Assembly (NCBI GenBank): GCA_963669155.1
Contig: OZ022588.1
Span: 11,019,067-11,083,066, forward strand
Direction: 5' to 3'
Length of the DNA: 64,000 nucleotides
Origin: Arbacia lixula
Taxonomy: Eukaryota > Echinodermata > Echinoidea > Arbacioida > Arbaciidae
The notes under the pieces: generated by a model
Told to the model about the DNA's origin: nothing
What the model saw: the letters and a program-made list of their open reading frames with translations, nothing else
Databases searched by the model: none
Part shown: positions 50,341 to 61,103 of the stretch, piece after piece
Numbering within the stretch: position 1 is the stretch's first letter
How the letters are laid out: each line of letters opens with the position of its first letter
Translations under genes and position numbers: made by a program

Positions 50341-50612
50341 GGCCGGTTGATAATGTTCAGCGCAGTGTGCAGCGTCAATACAACCCGGTTGCCTTGACGA
50401 CGCGGTCGCGATAACGTTGACTTTTGAGGCGCGAGTTCATCATCAAAAGACCAGCTGTCGAGGTAACACGGTAGGACGTCGATGCCTGAGCTGTGGTGGT
50501 TGTAGTTGCGATCCTCGATGCTCGGCGACGTCGATGAGGGAGACCAGGAAACCGAACTGTCACCGCCCGGTCTGGGTGCAAGGGCACGTGATGGCTGAAC
50601 CCTTGATTACGG
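50341..50612 (-). CDS. Unassigned coding-like block
   Basis: A GC-rich island in AT-rich DNA. On the minus strand the frame starting after GGTTCAG (about 50605) is open through PRPGGDSSVSWSPSSTSPSI, EDRNYNHHSSGIDVL and SWSFDDELAPQKS to a TAA near 50308; a second minus frame is also open for 70 codons. It is not a recognised family. It could be an alternative tail exon of the SLC6 gene or a 5' exon of the TMEM53-like locus; a chance ORF is possible. Confidence 0.25.
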
Positions 50613-51107
50613 CTGAAATATAGTTACACCGTATCATAAATATATATTCAACCCAAGTATAACTTGTACGCCTTATAACTTGTAAAGCACACGACATCTT
50701 AAAATGACGATAATCACACCATTTGGTTTACCAAATTGATTTCGCAAAAAAAAAAAAAAACAGCAACCGGATATCTCCTCGATATCTCCAATTAGCAAAA
50801 TAGCCATTTACTGGCATAATAATGTCCAGTGCTAGAGTGATTCACACCTCTGCTATGTACAATACTTCCCTTTGCAGCAACCATTACTTATGACCGCTTG
50901 TTAACAAAATGCGTAAGTTGCATAAACCATTGATTATCACAACATATAGCCACGCTAAAGTAGTTCTCATTTTCACCCCAATATAAATATATGCCGTAAA
51001 TACACGGTGGTACCAATCAATGAGATATACCCAACAATATATAGGCTTCCTCAAAGTTCGACATGGCTGACATAAAATGGTCGACTTTTGTTACTTGGCA
51101 ATCTTCT

Positions 51108-51357
51108 TTAGCCGTTGTCGATCCACTGCTGGATGAAGGCCTCAGCATGGTCTCTCCACTTCTCTCTTTCCCTCGCATATTTATACCAGTTTGCATCATG
51201 CCAGAATTGCCCTATTTCATCTCTCCATCTCTTTCTCTGTCTGCCTCTGTTTCTTTTTCCGTCAAGAGGTGTCCATTCAGTAATTTTTGTACTCCATCTT
51301 CCATCTCTCCTTCTGGAGACATGGCCAGCCCATGGCAAAAGAGGGCGTTTATGACAT
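51108..51357 (-). mobile_element. LINE reverse-transcriptase C-terminal fragment
   Basis: The minus frame reads WAGHVSRRRDGRWSTKITEW, then GKRNRGRQRKRWRDEI and EKWRDHAEAFIQQWIDNG, stop. This is the conserved tail of a class of non-LTR retrotransposon reverse transcriptases (WAGHVxRxxDxRW...GRPxxRWxDDI). Only about 76 residues remain; a 5'-truncated insertion. Confidence 0.82.
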
Positions 51358-51359
51358 TT

Positions 51360-53120
51360 GACTAATTAAACACATTTAAGTTTTTGCTGAAAATACATAC
51401 GTTCAGTTTCCGAACTAGAAGAAATCACTCAATTTGGAATGGTAATTTTCGTGTCAGAAATTGTTTGCATTTAAAATGTTCACTTTAGTTGAAAGCACTG
51501 ATTTTTAGAAAGCCAAACTTCAATCTGAAAGACTTGCCTATACAGAAATTAAACAGTTGCAGAACCCCCCCCCCCCCCCCCCCCACCGCTAACTGGCATG
51601 TTTCAGACTTACAGTCATTTTTAAGAATTGAAGACCCTGTTGTCCTGTTGTCTGCCTCCCGGAGGCATTTGTGTCCACACGACGGCCGTCTGCACTTCCC
51701 GCTCATGACAGCAGAAACAGTGGCAGCTAGAGTTGGGGCGGATACACTCACTCTAATGCAGCAAGTCCCCAGACTTCCCCGACTCCCTCCCGCACACAGG
51801 ACTCCTCCCCGTGGCTGACAAATCCGGTCTTTCGTTAATCACGACAAAATAGCTTCTCACACCACTCTCTCAAACTCATGTACTCTCGGACCCTCGTTCC
51901 ATCATACCAAAACAAAATCTACCAATCATGTTCTCCCATATGTGCTCACGTCACTTACTATTACATAATACCCTTAGGGCAAAATCAGGCAAACCGAAAA
52001 AACGCGGGTAACAATAAATTAGGCACGGCTCCTAGCTGCGAAAAGGATAGACAAAAGAACTAAGAATGCGATGCATCCAGTGCGCCACAGAGCCCAGGTT
52101 ACCTGTATTATAAAACATATGGTATAAGGGCTTTTAGAAGATGAGTCGAATTAACTCGGCCATGTGGTGTTTAAAGCTATTACAAAAGAAACACATTACT
52201 GAGCAACGTGGCTTCCATTGCCAGTCAGTTAACCTTTGTAATTTGCCTTACATTTTATTTTGACACTGTTTGCAAGTTGATTTTAAAAGAATTACGAAAC
52301 TAAGCATTCTGAATGTGGGCTGGTAATGAATTCTAGGTTACTGGACCTAAACAACGGGCTGATTTGGAAAGAGTATTTTGTATTTAACTTTCCACATGTG
52401 GAATTTAACAGGTTGAAGGGTATTGCACTGATGAATTTCAGCATTCAATGAAAACATGTGCATTAGATATTAGGTTTGAAAAGTATCTACGCATTAAACA
52501 GGCAATTTGCATCGTATTTATATCAAAAACATTAAGCAACGTTCGAACCAGGGATGTGTTATTGAAGGATAGGAAGCAACTTTCTTTCTTTGAACCCATG
52601 TGCCAAGCCGCTGAAAAGTTATGGTGTTCTCAACATGTGCTGTTCAGGTGTTTGAACAATTATGAACATGATTGTGTGGCAACGGTTTCTCAGAGAGAAC
52701 AAAAGAAATGTACAGTCTCAGTCTCAGTCCCGTTCTGTTAATGACATTAATACTTCCATGAGCACAACAGGTATCAGCAAACACAATTAAACAAGTTTTT
52801 CAAGTAAAATATCTCTGCTTCACGTAAACACACACAAACGCCGTTAATGATAACACACAGCTTAATATATCATTTTGAGGGTGGTTGAATCTCCCAAATG
52901 CACAAGTTGTCGGAAAGTGAAGAAATTGGTCAATTTTGTAATTAATACAAATAGCTTATATGTCCGATTTTTAATGATTCCTCAATACTTTTCGAAACAA
53001 AAGGAGAGTATTAGGATCTGTCGTTATCTGCCGTTAACGTCCTTATAATTTGCAAACGAATTTGTCAAAAACAAAACGTCTACAGACAAATGGGAAATTA
53101 AAGACATTTCTTTTCAAGTT
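51360..53120. other. Intergenic, nothing assigned
   Basis: AT-rich. A C18 run at about 51566-51583. A 97-codon plus-strand frame at 52448-52741 has no recognisable motif. Confidence 0.5.
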
Positions 53121-53129
53121 GACATCAGC

Positions 53130-53440
53130 TAAATGTCGGCTCGGCACACGCTTTAGAACCCATACAGATGTTTGAATGTATTATGCTCGAGTTTCTATTC
53201 CTTCCTATAACACCTCCCTGTTCGAACAGGGGTAACGAAGATTCAAGGTAATGAGAAAATGAGAACTGGCACATAATACGGAGGATTCTGTTCTGTATAA
53301 ACGATGAAATCTGACTGAGAAGGATGCAACGAACCCCATAACGCATTGCAATTAGCGATGTGAGGCACTATGAATGCATTGTACATCATTAACAAGAATT
53401 TACGTGGATACCATCTTCTCTCTACTTCTACCATCCCTAT
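53130..53440 (-). mobile_element. LINE reverse-transcriptase palm/thumb fossil
   Basis: Minus strand: KFLLMMYNAFIVPHIANCNALWGS then, after a frameshift, NRILRIMCQFSFSHYLESSLPLFEQ. This matches the xLYNTLxxPHxxYCNxxWGS...QKRxxRxIxxxxYxxHSxPLFxxL region of CR1/Jockey-type reverse transcriptases. Disrupted. Confidence 0.72.
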
Positions 53441-54264
53441 CATCTACCATCTTCCTTACTTCTCCTACCACTCCTACCACTCTACTAACAACTTCTTCCA
53501 CTCTGTATCATTCAAGCTGACAATGGTTGCCTTGTTGTAATTCAGTTGAATGTAAAAACAGGGACCCTACTTCATCGTAGGTAAAACATATTAACATCGA
53601 GGTCAAATTCCTGAAAATTCAAACAATTGTTGACTAACTATATCAGCGAAATCCCAATTAATTCAAGTTGCAAGCAAGACATGAGAGCTCTGTTTGTGCT
53701 ATAGCAATTATCCAACAGAGAAACTGGGTGAAAATTATCAAAATGCCCTGTGAACTTCTTTGATTTTTTTAAAACAGTTCTGTTACTAAAGTTAAGAATC
53801 ATACTTAGTTCAATTATAGATTAGAGTTCATGATCGAAAATCAACAGAATGTTAAGTTGAATTTTTAAATCGTACTCCGTTTGACTTGCACTTATGAGTT
53901 GAACGTATTTGTATTTTCAAACAAATCAAATTAAATGAATTAAATCACACCAACTTAAGTAACGTCATTTACTTATGCTTCTAATACAATCCCATCGCAT
54001 TGATTCCCAATCCATCAAACAATCCAGCGGGACAAGATGTAGTCTCGGTTCTAAACGCATTTTGTGAGCCAGAATTCGTGTACACAACGCGCTACGGAAC
54101 TACGCGCAATTAATGAATCGAGCGATCGCGCGATCGCCAAAAATTGGCAGCGCAGACAAAACATTATAATTTCTCGTTACGCGCTGTGTACGTGAATTAG
54201 GGCAGACAATGCTAAACTAGGCTCTAAACTAAGGAACGATGCCGTGGTCATAGATGGTCGGTGA

Positions 54265-54348
54265 TCAGACTTTCTTGAGCTCGAACTCAGGTTGGTTGTC
54301 GTCTTCTTGTACGGGCCGAATAGCCGGCTGGATCAGGAATCGCAGTCT
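54265..54348 (-). CDS. SLC6 last exon (cytoplasmic tail)
   Basis: The acceptor is CCCATAG|AGACTG on the minus strand. Reads [20 protein letters not shown] then EFELKKV and TGA at 54267-54265. RLRFLIQP is the usual start of the SLC6 C-terminal tail; the tail is short (27 residues). Confidence 0.85.
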   Translation of the reverse strand, partial: RLRFLIQPAIRPVQEDDNQPEFELKKV

Positions 54349-57300
54349 CTATGGGAGGTACAGACAGAGAGATAGTCAATTGCAATTCCTTGGCAGCGAG
54401 GGAATCGAAATAATCTTGGAGCGGCCGTATGGAGTACCGAAGTGTAACGTCATATGATAATGTTGTCAAGAAACTGATTCTAAACTCCGAGGGAAGAGCG
54501 GACATATTATGTGATCGTAGCAGAGACTCTCACTGTCAGCGCCCGACACTAGCCCGCTGGATAATATCGGACAAGTGAAAGTGTCACTTCAGTGATGTAG
54601 TTTAGAATCAGAAGCCAGCGTTACAATGGATAAGAAGACACCACTTCGGTAATCTATGGTCAAGGTACTGGCAGAGGTAATGGAAAGAAAATTGGAGCTG
54701 CCGTAAAGCAACGGCAGCGAGGTGAAAGGGTTTGTAAGAGGGATCGATGCCTCCTTTCTTCCGCCAACCAGATATGATCGGAATGTACATGCACCTGGCA
54801 TCATGCAAATATTTAGCGTTTGTCTATTTTTTCTTCTTATCTTCATCTTCGTCCACTTGTTCCACTTCTCCTTCGATTACCTCTTCTTCTACGCCTTCTT
54901 ACATCTTTTTCAATTTCGCTGCATTTTCCTCTTCCCCTTTTGTCTAGTTCTTGGTGTTGATGTTCTTATATTCTTCTAATGATTCTGTTATATTATGTCT
55001 ATATCACTATAGCTAATCGACTTTAACCATTTTCTTGAAAATATTTCCCCCAAAAGAAAGGTTCCACCCTTTATTATTCAGCATGGCATCAAACGTTGGC
55101 TGAAACCAGGATATCGATTCATTTAAATCTTAACTCTGTACATCATTTATAGGGATTTTTTTTGTTTTATGTGATTCTTTATTGTATCCATTCAATACAT
55201 ATATAAATCATAAAATCTTTAATTTGAATTGGAACACACAACATCATGAAACAAAGTACAATCAAATCAGGCAAGTATGAATGAATATTATCGTTCATTA
55301 TGTTTCGCCATATCGCCGCGCCAACCCTTCCTCACGCAACACCCCCACATCGTACATAGGTACATTCTCTATCTCCGGTAATTCTTTGTTTTAATTCAAA
55401 TGCATTAGACCTGCGATCGGTTCAGAATAATCGAACCTGTTTATAAGACGGGGTTCACACTTTAAAAAATAACTGAAAAATAGCAAAAATAGTATTTTTT
55501 ACTTGTAAAATGACAAGTTTTGGTTGTTTTTCCAGTATTACGGTATTTTTGTTGTAAAATGGCAGGGAAATCGTTTTTGTCTAGGCAGTCGGCTTGAATT
55601 AACGGTTACCAGCTCATGTAACTGTTAATAAACAGGAATCGCGTATTCATACAGGCCATCCTGTTTATTTACGAATTGTTCTCATTGTTCCATTTTCAGC
55701 AACGAGAATTTTCCTGTCAAAAACAACAAATTCCTTATTAAACAACATAAAACAAATATTACTGTTAATGTTTCTCGTATATCACTGGGCTTCCTTGTTC
55801 ACTAACAGCATGGACCCTCGTAGGGCCCATGCTAACAGGAAGTTCTGGTATAGTTCTGCAGATGTATAGAAAGAGACAGTGTCACCTACGTCCATGAATG
55901 GTCCGCTGAGTCTGCCGAACTGGTAGACCATGCCGGCTGGGATGCAGAGGATGGTGGAGAGCGCCATGCACAGCCCCACGCCCTGGGCCCAGGCAGGGTA
56001 CGAGTATGCGTCATACGTCAGCGCCTCCCACGTTGCAATGGTGAAGATCCAAATCGCCTAGAATAATGTTCAACCACATCAAACAGGTTTAAAATAGCAT
56101 ATACTGTACTAAGCATGCTAAGTGTGCAGTCAATTTTTAATTTGAAACATTTTCCCTTCAATTCCAACCATATTTCCACACAAACAAAACGAAATTGTAT
56201 TCATATGGTGAAGAAATGAACAGTTCAATAATTTACAATAATGATAATGATTTAAGTACAATAACAACAAATAGTTTATGTTAAAAGTATATAGAGAAAG
56301 GACATAATGAACGGGCCAGGGATCCTTAAAGTACAATCTTGAGGCGGATATGCCTTATTTTATAATAATGAGACTTAATATGATAATGATGCAAATTAGG
56401 ACGTCCAAATACACACAAAAGCAGGTATATTTGGAGAGAATCGTGCACAAAATGATTGCAAAGTTCCCCAAACATCATCTGGAAGTGTTGATAAGATTAA
56501 TAAGAAAATAATAATATGATTAAATAACAATATAATCTCTCTACGATATCAGACTGAACATGGTATATTCAGGAAGAAGGAGGAGATCGATGTGTGTATC
56601 AGCTAAGGAAAGACGAAAACAGAATAGAGACAGAGACGAAGAAGAAGAAGAAGAAGAAGAAGAAGAAGAAGAAGAAGAAGAAGAAGAAGAAGAAGAAGAA
56701 GAAGAAGAAGAAGAAGAAGAAGAAGAAGAAGAAGAAGAAGAAGAAGAAGAAGAAGAAGAAGAAGAAGAAGAAGAAGAAGAAGAAGAAGAAGAAGAAGAAG
56801 AAGAAGAAGAAGAAGAAAAAGGAAGAAGGGAGACCGGAGAAGATGAGGATTATCAATGACGGCAAATGAAAGTACATCGGTTGAAATACATGTACAGAGA
56901 AAAATAATGAGAAGACAGAAATTAAGTGTTCATGACTTTATATGTTTACTTAATGTGTTTATTTTTCCACTAGTGATACACATAAATCACACAGGGTGGC
57001 ATATAATCTGGCACCCAAAGGGTTAAGACATGTTAGCGAGAAGGAAATGTGATGAAGCCTACCACTGCAATGGCAGGCAGGGTTATGACCCAGCAATACT
57101 TGAACCAGGGGAACGGGCGATATCCCAGCATCTCCACGATGTTCTCATAGAAACGGTTTGCCCCTTCAAGAGGAAAGGCCAATCAATTCAACATTATGCA
57201 TAAATGTATGACCATGTCGAATACTTAGATTAAGCTGAAGACCATCAAGCGCCCCCCCCCCCATCCTACGTCACGCTGCTACGTGTGATCTGTTTATCAT

Positions 57301-60300
57301 GTTTATTGCTCATTCAACATGCTCAAAAGCCAACCAGACTTGAGTTTACTTCAATCAAATTGCATAAGGGTTTATTTGAATGGCTTGATAACAGCAACAG
57401 GTGAAGCATATTAATCTAACCATCATTACCAATATAACTTCTAATGGCATAATTAACTATCTAGTGAGAATAATTTTTCTTTTGAAATATCAGCAATATC
57501 ATGATCAATACATGTTATTCCCAGGGCACGAAATGGAGGTATGGCTGTTACGAGGCGAATCACCACGGTAGCAGGTGTTGTAATTACACATCGCAACGCC
57601 ATCAAAAAAGTTTCATTTTCATTTGATATATTCTACCATTATAAAAAGGTAACGACACAAATACAACACGTGAACACACATAAATAATGAGAAGAAACAT
57701 CAGTTACAGGAAGTAGAAAGAGGATGAAGGAAAGTGGTTTAACTAAGATGGAGAAACCTACAAGAAGCTTACCATAGAACCAACCGATGGCTATGCCTTC
57801 AAACAGAGCGAGCCAAAGCAGTGCCAAACCACTCGCTGCGTACGCGTCGATCATCTGGAACACGTACATCCCACCCTACGGACGGACATACAGACGCACA
57901 TACAAACACACATATATGCCAGGTATTTAAACAACTTTTGAAAACAATCTTTAAAACAGTTACTACTTTACTATAATTATGAAAATTAACATTCGAGAGG
58001 TAACGTATTTCAAATTATTTTTCATTTTTTTCGAATTGCAATAATATGCAACCAAAGAAAACTGGGCACAAAACAGAAATAGCCTATCTTTACTATAATG
58101 ACAAATATCTCGATGATGTTGTCTATGGTAGATATCACCTGTTTACGTACGGTCCTCCAAATTCCAGTATTTACATAATTATTATACCACCTTTCTCACG
58201 AGGCGCTCAAAACATCCACATGCATAATACCAGCTCACTCCGTGGCAGAATAAAACTGCAAAATTGATATCTAGGTTTTCTACCATGTCTACGGAGTTTC
58301 TACTTCGTCACATACGTTAAATTTAAGATATCCGTTATTCATGATACTCGTCTACTAATGTCGCAGCGCTGTGTTGATTTATTGATTGATCTATAATGCT
58401 GATGATTCACGTAGTCATTGACCCAAACATAAGTTATGATTTCAATCCATGTATCCCGCCATCTCTCCATTCTCCCTTCTTCCCATCCATCCATCTTTCC
58501 ACCCATCCCCTCACTCCTTACCCTCGTCACCATACATAGCCCGACGAGGAAGTCGACGACGCATATCGCCAAGACGAAGAGTTCCCTGCGGTACGGTCGA
58601 CGGATCCATCCCGGGAATAGATCTCCGACAGCCGTGACGAACCCTTCGACGCCCACGAACTGAGGGAGCAAGCAGAAATGGAAGTCATGGAATAGTCAAT
58701 TGATATGTTCTAGGTGTTGTGTTTTTGTTCAAGCTAACCTGACTTAGGGTCGCACTCGCCTATAGAAGTTTGTTGTATTTTATTTGATAAAGTAAACAGT
58801 TGAAGGTCAGTTATAGTATGGCGTCCGCATCAAACACTGGTGATGAACCGTCAACAGCTTCTTAACAATTGAAGTTCACTATTTTTCACTTGTGTCACAA
58901 GCAGATGAGTGCATGTTCACAATAAGACAGCGATACGTGAAATACTTGTGCTTCATCAAGCTCATAAAATTATGCTATATACCCGAGAGACCTGTCCGAC
59001 ATTGCAACGATATTGGAAAACGTATACAAAGAATGGAATATGTCGACACCCCCCTTATTTTCCTTCCCATTCAACGTTGCATCACTGGCCGGTGTGGACG
59101 GACATGGAGGTGGGATGGAAGGGGGGGTGCAGCGAATTTATTTTAAGACAAAGGTGATATCTTTTTTTGTACGACAAAGGGAAAAAATCTCAGATGAAAA
59201 TCATCATGATCATGGACCTGTCAGCGAGGGGTGCTTTAATTAACCACTTCGATACTAAGCCTTGGAAAACACTATGCTCCCTTGGGATGGAGGGGGTTAG
59301 AGCCTTGGGTACTCCTTTAAATCTAAGCTGATACCTGGGTGTCCAGCCCTATCATGAGTAGCATAAGGAAGAACACGACGGCCCAGAGCGGAGCCAGCGG
59401 CATCAGCGCGATGGCCCGCGGGTACACGATGAACGCCAGGCCCGGACCTGCAGAGAAGGGTGGTCGGAAAATGGTGTAGATGGTCGGAAGGGAACGGGGA
59501 GAAGGTGTAGTACAAGGGGTGTGTGTAGCATGAGTGGTCGGTAAGTGGTGTAGATGGTCGGAAGGGAACGGGTACAAGGTGTGGTTCGAGGGGTGCGTGT
59601 AGGAGGAGTGGTCGGGGAGTGGTGTAGATGGTCGGAAGGGAACGGGTACAAGGTGAAGTACGCGGGTTGTGTGTAGCATGGATGGTCGGAAGGGTACGAG
59701 TGGAAAGGATTGTAAGAGGAATGTGTGTAGAAGGGGATTGTAAGAGGAATGTGTGTAGAAGGAATGGTTGGAAGGGGGCGGGTAAAAGGGGTGGTCGGAG
59801 GGGGAGGGGTACAAGCCAGAGGTGGTCGGAGGGGAAGGGTGGAAGGGGTTGCATGTATAATAGGTGGAACGAGGGGGGGGGGGGGGGCAGGTACAAGTGG
59901 CGGTCGGAGTGGGGCACGTGGAAGGGGTGGTCGGAAGGGGAAGATGAATGCATGAAGATTGGAGGGAAGAGGGGGGGGGGGGCAGGTATAAGTGGCGGCC
60001 GGAGTGGGGCATGTGGTAGGGGTGGTCGGAAGGGGAAGATGGATGCATGAAGATTGGAGGGATGAGGGGGGGGGGGGGGGGGAAGAGAAGAAATAAGTAA
60101 GATATCTACATTGTCTTTATTGACGCCTTTTAAACACGACAGCAAATAATCACAATAATCCTCAATTCGAAGCTTGAGTGGTTTGCAGCTTTATAGGATA
60201 GTATTGTTTAAATTAAATGCATAGTACCCATGATACCTTAACACAGTTATGATAAGCTTCGAAGTTTTGTTTTGCGGAAATGGTGCAATTTACCTACAAC

Positions 60301-61072
60301 CCACCCCTCCCCCCCCCTTTCATCAGAGAGCGAAGTAAAGAATTCAACCCATTTATGACAGAGAAAATGTTGTTCTATACGACTTGTGCGTATTACTGTG
60401 GAAGAAAGACAATCAAAGAGCTAAGTTTATAACCTTTCGATGCCACTTCTCCCACCGGCACGTTCTGCTCATGCGCCATGAATCCCAGCACAGAGAAGAT
60501 GGCCACGCCCCCAAACAGACTGGTGAAGGAGTTCATGCACACCAGGATCATGCTGTCTCTGTGAAAGATGGGTGCATGGAGGGTGAAAGAATTAAAGATA
60601 GAGTGTCCCATGTGCAAAAAATTAGTCATGAAGCGCAGCAGGAATCAGCAGTATACCGTAACAATAACGTGTATGAAATCTCACAGTCGTACCTTAATTT
60701 CGAGGAGGAGTGACAAACTATCTCTGATAACGTTTGAAACATAGCGATCATGGTCTACATTCATAATAATGTATTGCGACGTTCGCTCAGCTGTGCGCTG
60801 CTAGCCTCAACGCATCACTATACAGTGCGAAAAGCAGCGATGTGCACTATTGCGTATTGCGTACTCAGGTCTCCGACCCGTCCAAAGCCTCCACGAGGTG
60901 TAGTAATCATCATATTTCTTCTCAAAGTCATCGTCAGTTCTTGAAGGAAGTTCTTAAACAGTATCTGTTTCCATTTCCGGGGTTTATACAAAATTACAAA
61001 AAATATGTTTTTGTGACCTGCAAAAGAGCTACCCTGTCTTCAATAAAATTATCTTTACTATATCAATGCGTG

Positions 61073-61103
<31 letters not shown>

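Noticed and set aside
52448-52741. 97-codon plus-strand frame
   Set aside because: No recognisable motif, no splice context, AT-rich base composition; probably a random ORF.
56560-56877. Poly-Glu, poly-Lys and poly-Phe frames
   Set aside because: Translations of a perfect (GAA)60 repeat.
59297-60145. 282- and 241-codon minus-strand frames containing the TM8 exon
   Set aside because: The upstream part is the G/C-rich minisatellite intron; the acceptor CTGCAG at 59448 cleanly separates the real exon.
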